IMG/VR virus record: IMGVR_UViG_3300034198_006385
Span: 1 to 64,000 of that record
Reading direction: 5' to 3' (one strand)
Length of the DNA: 64,000 nucleotides
Source: a virus
Below are positions 1-10,001 of this stretch, one piece after another. A program made the translations under genes and the position numbers. The notes beneath the pieces are model-generated. The model was not told where the DNA came from. It worked only from the letters and a program-made list of their open reading frames with translations, and searched no databases. Position 1 is the stretch's first letter, and each line of letters opens with the position of its first letter.

Positions 1-507
1 AATAGATGTATTACCACTTACAGTTAATAAATTAGATAATGTAGTGTTTCCATTAACAATTAATGTATTAGCAATAGATGTATTACCGGAAACAGATAAC
101 ATTCCAGTTAAATTTTCATTTCCATTAATGACAATATTACCAGAAACCGTCATATTACCACCAATTGTGGTATTTCCTGTTATTGATAATGTATTCGATA
201 CTATAGCATTACCAGAAAGACTGAATGTATTTGCAACTGTAGTAATGCCTTGAATTATAACATTCGATGAAATAGTTAATGTATTAGATGCATCAACAGA
301 ACCACCACGTAAAGAATTTCCTGCAATGAGAGTATCACTACCAAAAATTCCAGTAACATATCCATTACCTATAGAATTATTTCCAGTTGCATTTGTATCA
401 ACGGTAACAACTTGTTGTGTAAACAGTGTTGCCATTTGATTGACACGCGCAATCATGGTACTAAATGTATCAACTGCTACATCAAGATTGGCAACAGATG
501 TGGTCAT
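1..507 (-). CDS. Tail fibre-like repeat protein, 3' part cut by window edge
   Basis: The frame opens at an ATG ending at 507 and stays open to base 1, so at least 169 residues are present and the C-terminus is missing. After about 75 ordinary residues the protein becomes a chain of short repeats of the pattern (I/V)SGNT-x-IxN-x-L, typical of the beta-structured shafts of phage tail fibres and collars. It lies directly downstream of a small coiled-coil gene, with 3 bases between that stop and this start, in the same run as the baseplate genes. A distal tail or fibre role is inferred from repeat type and position; I recognise no receptor-binding domain because the end is not visible. Confidence 0.75.
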   Translation of the reverse strand, partial: MTTSVANLDVAVDTFSTMIARVNQMATLFTQQVVTVDTNATGNNSIGNGYVTGIFGSDTLIAGNSLRGGSVDASNTLTISSNVIIQGITTVANTFSLSGNAIVSNTLSITGNTTIGGNMTVSGNIVINGNENLTGMLSVSGNTSIANTLIVNGNTTLSNLLTVSGNTSI

Positions 508-510
508 TAA

Positions 511-735
511 TTATTTTCCCCGTAAAATCATTAGATCGTTTAATATTTGTTTAATTTCATAGAGACCATTTTTAATATCATAAACATCCTTTTCTAAAGT
601 AATTAATTTACGATCACGTTCTCTTTTTTTCTTATAATTTTCCAATTGTTCATTGCTTGTATTTAGTATAGCTTTACTGTTATTATTTCTTAATAATTCA
701 GGATGATCTACAACTTTTAATAATTCTATATTCAT
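511..735 (-). CDS. Small coiled-coil protein of the tail operon
   Basis: A 74-residue protein, highly charged, whose residues 28-70 (KKKRERDRK followed by heptad-like I/L/V spacing) should form a coiled coil. Its start overlaps the stop of the upstream structural gene by one base (TAATG arrangement), so it is probably translationally coupled. Position between two virion genes suggests a small structural or fibre-assembly protein, but I do not recognise a family. Confidence 0.6.
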   Translation of the reverse strand: MNIELLKVVDHPELLRNNNSKAILNTSNEQLENYKKKRERDRKLITLEKDVYDIKNGLYEIKQILNDLMILRGK

Positions 736-2573
736 TATACTTGTACCGCAATAGCACGCATATCAGCAACACGAGGAACAATGAATGATTGATCTGCGGT
801 TAGAATAATTTTAATTGCAAATGTATTATATCCATCAAAATAATCACCAGTAGATGTATAATATCTAACAACATTATTATTATCAGAATTAGTAAATCCT
901 GTTGTAGTAGTTGTGGAATTATTTCCTGATGGTATTTTAAATTGTAATTCTCTCATATCAGTTAAGTCTGCTTTACTGGAATAAGGTTTAGGAGTTACTT
1001 CTTCCATTAATGTCCAATATTTATTAGAAAAAGAATCCGGGTCTTCACTATTTAATAATTTACAAAATACATAAATTTCAGTATTAAGAGGTCTATATGC
1101 AGTTAAATATACTATTAAATCCTCGGCAGTTTGTAATAATTCTACTGATTTAGAAATATATTTATTTGGTAATGATCCGCCAGGAGGATTAGTTTCATTT
1201 GTTATTAGAGTAGTATTAGCTTTTGAAATTCTATTATGGATCATAAGCATTGATTGCTTAATATTATTTAAAACAGGAGTAATATTTTCTGATGAAGTTT
1301 CAAAATTAACTTTTATTTGTAATGATTTTGTTCCTCCGCTATAATATAATTCATCTGAGCGAGAACGAACAATACGTAATTTATCAATAAATTTTTGATT
1401 CTTATCAAATATAAGAGGTAAGAAATTCGCATCCATCGTATTACTACTAGCGGAAAATCCTTTTTGGAATATAGAAAGAGAAGTTTTGGGGGGAACAGAA
1501 TACGCAAATTGAGCAACCGCTTCATCATAACGAACGGCAGCAATACCATGTAAATTAGCCGCAGTTCCAGATAATTGACCAATTAATAAAGGTTGAGTAT
1601 TTTTTTCTACAAATAATTTACGAAAATTCATAGTGGTATTTGCGGTTGATTGATATAGAATCAAATGACGTGGGCCATTTATATAACTTTCGGCACCATA
1701 TAATGCCCCATTACTATGAAGAAATCCTAATGATGCATTTGAACTAGTAAAAGTTGGTGCAGCATTAATAGTAATTTGTGTATTAGCCCCAGGATTATTT
1801 ACTACACTAATAATTTGTCTAATATCTGTTTGTGCATAATTTTCCGCAGAAATATAAATTAATTTATTGGTAGCTGAGGTATAAGAAGAATTTGCAGGAT
1901 ATAAAGTGATTGTGGTTGATGACGGACTTAATGTAATATTACTTGAATCTGTTACCCCATTTGATACATAAATTTTTTCTCCACGTAAAAATGGATTTCT
2001 TTGATTAATAGTATCTCTAACAAGATATTCTGTATTAGCATTAGTAAAAATAGAATAACCAGTATTTGAATATGGAAATTTAGCTTTTCTTAATGTAAAT
2101 TTTAAATCTTCGTCTTGATATGCAGTCCATGATCTACCATCTGACGAAGTTAATAATACCCCAACAGAACTATTTGTTGTAATTTTTTTATTTGTTGCGT
2201 TTGATGGTGCAGATTTATCATCCGCATTAATTTGACCTGTCCATAATTCATAATCTGGATGATTACCATCAGCAGCAACAACAATTGCATATTGAGTTTG
2301 TGTTTTTAAAAATGGTGGAATACCAAAAGTAAATGCAGTAGCATATGTACCATTAAATGCATCGGCGGGAATAATATCAGGAGTATAACGACATTTAGCA
2401 AATGGAATAATGTTTTGAGTTGGAACACCATTTTCTACTTCATTAATTGTCACAGTTACCCCAATATTACTTGTGCTACCAGGGGTTTTAGCAAAATATA
2501 AAGTTACATCCGTTATATAAAGTCCAGTTACATCATAAGTAGGATCAGTAATATAAAAAGTTTGTGCTAACAT
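735..2573 (-). CDS. Virion structural protein (distal baseplate/tail, unknown family)
   Basis: This 612-residue protein is rich in N, T and S and predicted beta structure, with no catalytic motif I can see. The N-terminus (MLAQTFYITDP) and its repeated statements of TxYxIVVxADG-type strands resemble large tail or baseplate appendage proteins of marine T4-like phages. It follows the 1436-residue DUF4815-like protein with 15 bases between them and precedes the coiled-coil and fibre genes, so it probably joins the baseplate periphery to the fibres. The start has a good ribosome-binding site (AAGGA, 6 bases before ATG). The role is inferred from context. Confidence 0.6.
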   Translation of the reverse strand: MLAQTFYITDPTYDVTGLYITDVTLYFAKTPGSTSNIGVTVTINEVENGVPTQNIIPFAKCRYTPDIIPADAFNGTYATAFTFGIPPFLKTQTQYAIVVAADGNHPDYELWTGQINADDKSAPSNATNKKITTNSSVGVLLTSSDGRSWTAYQDEDLKFTLRKAKFPYSNTGYSIFTNANTEYLVRDTINQRNPFLRGEKIYVSNGVTDSSNITLSPSSTTITLYPANSSYTSATNKLIYISAENYAQTDIRQIISVVNNPGANTQITINAAPTFTSSNASLGFLHSNGALYGAESYINGPRHLILYQSTANTTMNFRKLFVEKNTQPLLIGQLSGTAANLHGIAAVRYDEAVAQFAYSVPPKTSLSIFQKGFSASSNTMDANFLPLIFDKNQKFIDKLRIVRSRSDELYYSGGTKSLQIKVNFETSSENITPVLNNIKQSMLMIHNRISKANTTLITNETNPPGGSLPNKYISKSVELLQTAEDLIVYLTAYRPLNTEIYVFCKLLNSEDPDSFSNKYWTLMEEVTPKPYSSKADLTDMRELQFKIPSGNNSTTTTTGFTNSDNNNVVRYYTSTGDYFDGYNTFAIKIILTADQSFIVPRVADMRAIAVQV

Positions 2574-2588
2574 TTAATTTCCTTATTT

Positions 2589-5500
2589 TTAAAAAACATC
2601 CCCGCCAAAATTACTGTCGCCAGGATATATGTCTGTAGAACCTACCGTTTCTATACCATATACAGTGTCAGTATATCCTTCACGAACAATAATATATGAA
2701 CCATTGTCTGCTCCATTACTAGGATTATTATTTGAAGTATCATATGCGGCTGGTTCTGTTGATGTGATTGGTGCTATTGGCGTTGAATCTGGATATATAT
2801 TTTGAACATAGTTATTATAATTATTATTAATTGTATTAAAGGTATTATTAATAATTGGCGTTGGTGTAGACATAACAGGTTTAGTTAATGTAGAAATTAA
2901 TTCTACATCATGTGGTTGTGTTTGAAAATTAACCGATGCTCTAGCAATATCAATATTGCTACCATAAAATATAGTAGATGCTTCATTAGTAATAATATTA
3001 CTTGATGTTGAAAAATCAACAATATCAACAAGTTTAAAAATTCTTTCACCAGTTCTAAATACCCCGCGTGGCATAAAAAATAATCCATATAAATTTCCAG
3101 ATGAATCAGTTTTTAACTGTGCCCCAAGATTAGAGGTTGCAACAAAAGTTGAATTAGTTTGTTGGCAAAGACTATCTACTAACGTACTATCAAAAAATAC
3201 ATGCATATTTGTATTTGGTTTCAAACCATTTGCACTAAATTTAATTAATATTGGGTCCAAATATGGTTGAACAGTAATATCTTGAACTATATCATTAACA
3301 GTATATGTAGTTCCACTACTAGAAGGAGTAATAGTAGAAGTTAGATTGGAATCAATTGCTAAGGTAGAAGGATTTTGGGTTACTGTATATGCTGATCCAA
3401 TTAATACCTGATTTACTGTTCTTACATTACCTAATGTTGCAATTTGTACAGTCATAGAAGGATTAGTAGTTATATCAATTTTATGATTTCCTGGGGGATC
3501 AAGAGTTACATTACCTTTATATGTAAATATAGTTCCCTCTGAAATATTACGTTTTTTACTAGCCCCAGGTTGCGATAACCAATCTTCCCCGGTAGCAAGT
3601 AATGAATATGTTTTATTTGGAATATCGTTTTTATTATGTATATATTTTCCATATGTTCCTATAGATACGTTAGTATCATTATCTAATGGAACATAATTAA
3701 TAATTTGACGAGGGACAATTTCACTATTTCCAAGATCAAATCCAGGGGAATAATTAGTAAATTCTAAATTATTAGTATCAGCAATAGAACTATCATTAAA
3801 AGGATCAACTAAAAATCCATTTTTAAATCTATCATTACCATTGGAATCTAATACAGAGGTTTGTTTAGTGGATAATTCAAGCATATTTAAAGTAGTATAA
3901 TATTCAAGCCTTTTAATTCTATCTTCAAGCAATCCAATATCACGCATAGTAAATCTTTTTACCTGTTGTACAGATAATTGAACCGCATAATCTGGTCTAC
4001 CATAGGCTAATGAATAATTATAAGGCAATGAAGGATACGGCGGAATTTTGAGAACCCCAAGTGTCATTGTTTGTGGTTTATCGCTTGGGGTTTTTGGTGT
4101 TAGAGATGGAACCCCCTCATAAATTCCAATATTACCATTACCATCAAGATAAATTTTATCAATACGACTAATATAATATGAAAAATCTGTTACAAAGTCT
4201 TCATCTGGAACAAATGAATATGCTCCACCAGTAATAATATCAAATGTTATAGTATTAGATGGATTAACTGTAGCATTTGTAATTATGGTTGCGCTATTAG
4301 CAGTATTTGCTACAATTGGCCTAAAATCTATACAATCCCGTAAATCTAATAATTTACCAGTAGTTGTGTTAAATCTGGGAATTTGCATTGTAGTGATGGC
4401 ATTTATATTTGTGGTATTTGCATCATCAATAGGATAAGATTCAATAGATGAAAACCCTACACCACTAGATTTATTATGCGTAAAATGATCAAGTTTAATT
4501 AATAATCTATCAGTAGATGAAAAAGTTTGATTTGTTTTTGTTCTAATATATGCTAAATCATATCTATCATCGCGTTGACCATTATCTAATGCAAATAATC
4601 CAATAATATTTCTATTAGATGTACTATATTCTCCATATGAAGATATAGAATTACCAATATAAATTCCTGAAATTGTTAATACATCGGGCAATCCAAGACA
4701 CCATGGACCAGTAGTATTTGTAGAAAGATCAATTTTAACATATCTATTTTTATTAATAACTTTAGATATACCAACAGCTTTTAATCTTTTTATATTATAA
4801 TAAACTACGGAATTTAAATCTACATTTAATGGTGTTCCCACATATAGATTAGCAGTTGATGTACTAGTTACAGAAATATTTGCTGTGGGTTTAGTTAAAT
4901 TAACAATACTTCCTGCCGGAATATGTCTTTTTACTACAGCCCCAGAAGGAAATGTTCCTACAAAATTAGAATTTACTGTAAATACTGTTGTATTAGTTAC
5001 TGCTAATACTTGTTTCAATTCTTGTGTGGTAGTATTTGCAATATAAACGAAATCACCTGTTTGTAAATTATTTAATCCTGATGTTGCGCTACCAAAATTT
5101 GTTCCAATACCAGTTACGGTTGCTCCACTTGTAGATACTGTTCCTGTTAAATTTGCAGTATTTGCAGAATTAGTTGCAATTACCACAAAATCATATTCTG
5201 TTGTTTCGCTTAATGTTCCGCCACCATAAGGCAATTCTTGACCAGATGTGCCTACGCCGCTTGTAGGAATAGTTAATGTTGCAACTGAATTTTGTGCCGT
5301 TGTAAATGTTACAGTATTACTTGTTCTAAATGTATAATATGTAATATAATCGTCTGGTGCAGTTTCGCTATTACGTAAATTTTTAACAGCACTTTTTCCC
5401 AATGGTAATACCAAACTAGAAAGATTTGATTCCTTTAAAATTGCATTACCATCGGTTAATACAACATCAGCAAATCCTTTATTACCACCTGAAATACCAT

Positions 5501-6899
5501 ATACAGAACGAATATCTTTAAAAGTTTTACCACTATTCATTCTAATATTAGAAAGATACATTTTATATTGTGCCGAACCTGTGCCGGGAACACCAGAATA
5601 ATAAATTATAGTTCTAATATTTGCTTTTCCTATTTCTGTTCCCGGTGCAGAACCAGTTGTTAAAACACCAGTAGAAACAGAATTAGCAATTGTATCACGA
5701 AGGCTAATTGAATTAAGATTATTAAAATCAAATGTTCCTGATACTTCTTTTGCTAAAATATAATTACCAAAATTTCCTGTTATAGTTTGGTTTTCAATAA
5801 CTTCATTATCTGTTCCTTTTCTAGTAGGAATATATGTTTTATCATCATATTGAATACGATAACCTTGAACATATCCTATACCTTTATCTACAACCGAATT
5901 AAAATAAGTTGTATTTGCTACACCATTATTATATCTAACATCTGTTGTTACAGAAAATGGATTAACAACATAATTGCCACTTTCCTCAAAAGTACGACGT
6001 GCTAATTCATCCCCAATTATTGCATATTTTGGATCAGTGAAAATTCTAACAGCACTACCATTTTGAAAATCAGCAATAGTGAAAAAACTACTAGTATCCG
6101 TAGTATTAACTGTTGCCGTATTACGAACAGTTAATGTTGGAGTTAATTTAATTCTATGGGCACCGGGGGCATTATAATTAAATGAACCTTGTGCATTATC
6201 TAATAATGTTGTATCAATTTCAGGGGTGATAATTTCCTCTGTAGTAACAAATCCAACTGATACATTATTTGGAGAATTATTATATTTTGATACAACAATT
6301 TTTTGAGAATCTACTCCAATAAAAATGCCTTTATGGAAAATTACGCCAGATGTAACTGAAGCAGAGAAACTATTTCCTGTATGAGAAGATGTAGTATTTG
6401 CTACATTAATGGAACCAAAATTTACATTAGCAGTAGTGTAAACTGTTAATATTTCATTTGGATCAAATTTAGATTGTTGAGCACCATTAGCATATGTTCC
6501 ACTATTAATATATTTAATATATGCCGTTTTTAGATCAGGGGGTGTTCCTTCTGATCCTTCTGTTGTTGAATATACATAGGCTTTAAGTTGACTATTTGCT
6601 ACAATATATTTATCTATTAAATCAGTTACAGCAATAGCTGCCCCATTAGTATAATTATCTGTAATTTTTAAATACTGAATATTTTTATCAAAAGATAAAT
6701 CACATCCATCAATTACACTACCATCAATAAATACATGCTTACCAAATTTTTCAATTTGATTTTGAAAAATTGTTTGTAATTGAGTTAATTCCCTAGCTTG
6801 GACAGCAGTTCCTGGCCGAAATAAAATTCTATGAAAATGTTTATCGGGATCATAATCATCGTAATATGGAACTCTATTAAAATCTGTTTGTAATGGCAT
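2589..6899 (-). CDS. Large baseplate/tail structural protein with DUF4815-like N-terminus
   Basis: At 1436 residues this is the largest gene in the window. The first 60 residues (DFNRVPYYDDYDPDKHFHRI then RPGTAVQARELTQLQ) match the signature I know from DUF4815-type phage structural proteins. The remainder is Ser/Thr/Asn-rich beta sheet with many NTT and GxGT turns, and the last 130 residues are low-complexity, ending near a short acidic DSNFGGDVF-type tail. Its place after the gp8-like gene in the order 25-6-7-8-x fits a gp10-like peripheral baseplate or fibre-attachment role, which is inferred from synteny and not from clear sequence identity. Confidence 0.7.
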   Translation of the reverse strand: MPLQTDFNRVPYYDDYDPDKHFHRILFRPGTAVQARELTQLQTIFQNQIEKFGKHVFIDGSVIDGCDLSFDKNIQYLKITDNYTNGAAIAVTDLIDKYIVANSQLKAYVYSTTEGSEGTPPDLKTAYIKYINSGTYANGAQQSKFDPNEILTVYTTANVNFGSINVANTTSSHTGNSFSASVTSGVIFHKGIFIGVDSQKIVVSKYNNSPNNVSVGFVTTEEIITPEIDTTLLDNAQGSFNYNAPGAHRIKLTPTLTVRNTATVNTTDTSSFFTIADFQNGSAVRIFTDPKYAIIGDELARRTFEESGNYVVNPFSVTTDVRYNNGVANTTYFNSVVDKGIGYVQGYRIQYDDKTYIPTRKGTDNEVIENQTITGNFGNYILAKEVSGTFDFNNLNSISLRDTIANSVSTGVLTTGSAPGTEIGKANIRTIIYYSGVPGTGSAQYKMYLSNIRMNSGKTFKDIRSVYGISGGNKGFADVVLTDGNAILKESNLSSLVLPLGKSAVKNLRNSETAPDDYITYYTFRTSNTVTFTTAQNSVATLTIPTSGVGTSGQELPYGGGTLSETTEYDFVVIATNSANTANLTGTVSTSGATVTGIGTNFGSATSGLNNLQTGDFVYIANTTTQELKQVLAVTNTTVFTVNSNFVGTFPSGAVVKRHIPAGSIVNLTKPTANISVTSTSTANLYVGTPLNVDLNSVVYYNIKRLKAVGISKVINKNRYVKIDLSTNTTGPWCLGLPDVLTISGIYIGNSISSYGEYSTSNRNIIGLFALDNGQRDDRYDLAYIRTKTNQTFSSTDRLLIKLDHFTHNKSSGVGFSSIESYPIDDANTTNINAITTMQIPRFNTTTGKLLDLRDCIDFRPIVANTANSATIITNATVNPSNTITFDIITGGAYSFVPDEDFVTDFSYYISRIDKIYLDGNGNIGIYEGVPSLTPKTPSDKPQTMTLGVLKIPPYPSLPYNYSLAYGRPDYAVQLSVQQVKRFTMRDIGLLEDRIKRLEYYTTLNMLELSTKQTSVLDSNGNDRFKNGFLVDPFNDSSIADTNNLEFTNYSPGFDLGNSEIVPRQIINYVPLDNDTNVSIGTYGKYIHNKNDIPNKTYSLLATGEDWLSQPGASKKRNISEGTIFTYKGNVTLDPPGNHKIDITTNPSMTVQIATLGNVRTVNQVLIGSAYTVTQNPSTLAIDSNLTSTITPSSSGTTYTVNDIVQDITVQPYLDPILIKFSANGLKPNTNMHVFFDSTLVDSLCQQTNSTFVATSNLGAQLKTDSSGNLYGLFFMPRGVFRTGERIFKLVDIVDFSTSSNIITNEASTIFYGSNIDIARASVNFQTQPHDVELISTLTKPVMSTPTPIINNTFNTINNNYNNYVQNIYPDSTPIAPITSTEPAAYDTSNNNPSNGADNGSYIIVREGYTDTVYGIETVGSTDIYPGDSNFGGDVF

Positions 6900-6908
6900 T
6901 TATAGTCC

Positions 6909-9900
6909 TTAAAACTTAATTAGTAATCTAACTGTTTCGCTAGTATTAGCAGAACGTGTAATATATTCTCTATTTTCTATATATAATACATCTCCGCTTT
7001 CTCTGACTAATTCGGGTTTGATAATTGTATTACTATATGCAATATATCCATTAGCAGTAGATGTTAATCCATATAGATAATTATTATTACTTTCTGCCCA
7101 TGTTCCATCAAAATCAGATAAAATTAATACAGGAAGAACACGTTTAACCGTTGCTGTTGCACTAGAATTTTCTCCTGTTATAGTATATCCAATTTGATTA
7201 GAAAAACTACCAGAAACACCCGTTAATTTCATGTGAGTAGAATTTGCATATCTCATTATAGCAGTTGCGCCACTGGTAGTTTGAGTAATTTTTTCATTTA
7301 ATGAAAATGGAATAGTATTTCCAGTTATTAATAAATCTCTATCATCTACAGTAGAATAAATTGCTGCATCACCTAATTTGATATTAGTTATAAATGCTTT
7401 AAATTCTATTTGCTCATTATTAGCAAAAGGAATAGTATTAGATGATAAAGTAATTCTTGCTAATTGATTAAATCTATTAAAAGTAGTTGGTTTTGTATTT
7501 CCGGCTAAACTAAAAGAAGCGGAATTTGAATAAGTATTAGTTGATGCATCATAAATTATTTTACCTGTAGAAAACATACCTGCTGCATTAGTTATATTAA
7601 TAGAATCAGTAGCAGTAGTTACAAGAATACCTTTCGCACCAGTATTTTGCTGAACTATAACTTGTGTCCCTGGATTTTTACTAAATGTAAATAAATTTGA
7701 TATTCTTACGTTTGCCGTTGCTTTCGATTGTAAACCAAGAATGCTATCATTAGCAGTATTTGCCTTAAATTGTCCTCTAATATCATCAAAATAAATTGAT
7801 GCATTTGATCCATTAGTATTAACTACTAAAATAGTTGCACTGGTATTAGTATTTGCTTGATAAATTATTTCTCCATTGGTAAAACTACCAGAAATATTAT
7901 TTACCGTTAATGCCCCTCTTTTGAAATTTCCATTAGATGTTGGTGTTGTAATAGTAACATCATTAAACAAAGGATTTCTAATTAATCCAACAGTTCTATA
8001 TGTCCCATAAGATGGGAAATCATATGCTTCATCAGAGGCTTTTCCAAAATCAGTAGCTATCATAACATAATTGCCACCTAATTCGGTTACTGGATCATAC
8101 CCATGCCCCCTAACTGGTCCAATTGATGCTACTAAATTTGCTCCTGAACCATATGTAGAATTAGATGTTACTATAACATTTGCTTGGGTATAACCTGTAC
8201 CCGGATTAATCACATTTACTGAATCAATACTATAATTTGAGGTATTAATAATTGGATATGCTTTTGCATTATATCCATCCCCCGTAATAGTAATAGTTGG
8301 AGCAATAACATATTCGGTATCATCATTTGGTAACGACGAAACAGATTTAATTTTTGCACTACTTCCAATAGTAGTTGTAATATAATCTCCAACAATAAAT
8401 TTGCCACTAGTATAATTTAAAGTTATTGATGGACGAGAAGTTACAACTGATACATTTGCAGTAGCTTGTGAAGTATACCCAGAAATAGTAAATGTTACAG
8501 TTGAATTTGATGCGGAAAATCCTGGACCTTGTATATCTGATACAATCATATAATTATTAGTAACATAAACAATAGTCCCATTACTAGATGATCCTGGCTG
8601 AGAAACAACTTCACCTAAAAAGAATTTTTTGTTAATATTAATTACATCTAATTTAACACTATTTAAATCAGAAAATAAAATTGTTCCTATTGCTTCATTT
8701 TTTGTAAAAGATGAGACATATGCTGCTGATGGAACTTTATAAAAAACATTTGCACTATAATTATCATTAAAACCAGTCCCATCAATTTTTAAACTAATAT
8801 TATTAGTTACTGAGGTAACTCTTCTAAAATAACTTCCAACTTGAATATAATATGGTGTATTGTCTGAGGCAGATGGAAATAAAGTAGTAAATGATGTGCC
8901 TACACCAGTAATTGTATTAGAACTAGTAGTAGTAGTAACTGTACCAGTTCCTAATATTGGTGTATCTCCAGAATTAATAGAATTATTCATACTAAAAGTG
9001 CCAGTTAATTTTCTGACAGTTAAATTATTTTTATTTAACTGTGAGCGAATAATTTCCCCTGTTGCTCCAGTAGCACTTTGTGTTATTGTATCCCCTATAT
9101 CAAATGTTCCTGTTATATAAGATAAATTTAAAAAATATGTTGTTTCAGAAACATTATCCCCAATTAAAAATGAGCCACTAGTATTACTTAATTCTAAATT
9201 AAATGCTACATCTAAATCATCATGTAATGTAACAGATTTAGTAGTAGCATTATAACCGATAATTTCAGAAATTTGACCTGATCCCAATCCATTTTTCAAA
9301 TAAATGGAGGCACCTGTATAAAAATTAGAATTAGATGATGCATTGTCAGAATTAATTATTAATTCATTTGATGCTACAACATTTGTGATAAATCCAGTAT
9401 TATAAGTCAACCACAATGACCCACCAGAATTAATTTTAATAATATCAATACCGCCAGGATTTGCTGATTGTTGAATATTTGTATTTGCCACAACTGGAAT
9501 ATATTCACGAGTAGCAAACTTTCTCATAGAAGTATCATCAATAGTAAACATATATTTCCAAATATAATTATCACTTGTTTTAAAAACAGAATTACTTACT
9601 ATATTAGGTTTAACTACTGATTTACCATTTTTATTATTATCTAATACTTTATATACATTTTGTTCAGGAGTAATAACAAAAAAATTATTATTATAAAGAT
9701 TAGGATTATCTTTATCATATCTACTATATGCGGTATCTGAAACCCAATTATATCTAGGAATCATATATTTAACATCATTAGTAGTAATATTTTTTCCAAA
9801 TAATATGTGATTATAAATTGAATGTTCAGTCGAATCAATACTGGTATTAGTAGCAGGAACAATAGTTTCACTTACAGGCCATGGTTGATGATGTGAGGCA

Positions 9901-9992
9901 AACATATAATAATTAGTATTAGTGGATAAAACAGAATCCACAAATTCTTTAGCATTATTAATTGAATGTTTTTTAGTTAATTTTCCAGTCAT
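6909..9992 (-). CDS. Baseplate wedge protein, gp8-like N-terminus with long beta-repeat extension
   Basis: Residues 1-190 follow the T4 gp8 layout: a stretch with HHQPWP, then PRYNW, a YxVLDN segment and NYIWKYMF followed by REYIPV. T4 gp8 is 334 residues, whereas this protein is 1027, so about 800 residues have been added. The extension consists of repeated beta modules with GxGY turns and repeated short phrases such as GxFxxGxxIxxxxTGATA. It sits between gp7-position and gp10-position genes. Known function of gp8 is a dimeric wedge component; the extension may decorate the baseplate rim. Confidence 0.7.
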   Translation of the reverse strand: MTGKLTKKHSINNAKEFVDSVLSTNTNYYMFASHHQPWPVSETIVPATNTSIDSTEHSIYNHILFGKNITTNDVKYMIPRYNWVSDTAYSRYDKDNPNLYNNNFFVITPEQNVYKVLDNNKNGKSVVKPNIVSNSVFKTSDNYIWKYMFTIDDTSMRKFATREYIPVVANTNIQQSANPGGIDIIKINSGGSLWLTYNTGFITNVVASNELIINSDNASSNSNFYTGASIYLKNGLGSGQISEIIGYNATTKSVTLHDDLDVAFNLELSNTSGSFLIGDNVSETTYFLNLSYITGTFDIGDTITQSATGATGEIIRSQLNKNNLTVRKLTGTFSMNNSINSGDTPILGTGTVTTTTSSNTITGVGTSFTTLFPSASDNTPYYIQVGSYFRRVTSVTNNISLKIDGTGFNDNYSANVFYKVPSAAYVSSFTKNEAIGTILFSDLNSVKLDVININKKFFLGEVVSQPGSSSNGTIVYVTNNYMIVSDIQGPGFSASNSTVTFTISGYTSQATANVSVVTSRPSITLNYTSGKFIVGDYITTTIGSSAKIKSVSSLPNDDTEYVIAPTITITGDGYNAKAYPIINTSNYSIDSVNVINPGTGYTQANVIVTSNSTYGSGANLVASIGPVRGHGYDPVTELGGNYVMIATDFGKASDEAYDFPSYGTYRTVGLIRNPLFNDVTITTPTSNGNFKRGALTVNNISGSFTNGEIIYQANTNTSATILVVNTNGSNASIYFDDIRGQFKANTANDSILGLQSKATANVRISNLFTFSKNPGTQVIVQQNTGAKGILVTTATDSINITNAAGMFSTGKIIYDASTNTYSNSASFSLAGNTKPTTFNRFNQLARITLSSNTIPFANNEQIEFKAFITNIKLGDAAIYSTVDDRDLLITGNTIPFSLNEKITQTTSGATAIMRYANSTHMKLTGVSGSFSNQIGYTITGENSSATATVKRVLPVLILSDFDGTWAESNNNYLYGLTSTANGYIAYSNTIIKPELVRESGDVLYIENREYITRSANTSETVRLLIKF

Positions 9993-10001
9993 TAAAAAAT
10001 C

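Noticed and set aside
44-253. Open plus-strand frame
   Set aside because: It is the reverse of the fibre repeat gene; its periodic N/I/V pattern mirrors the minus-strand repeats.
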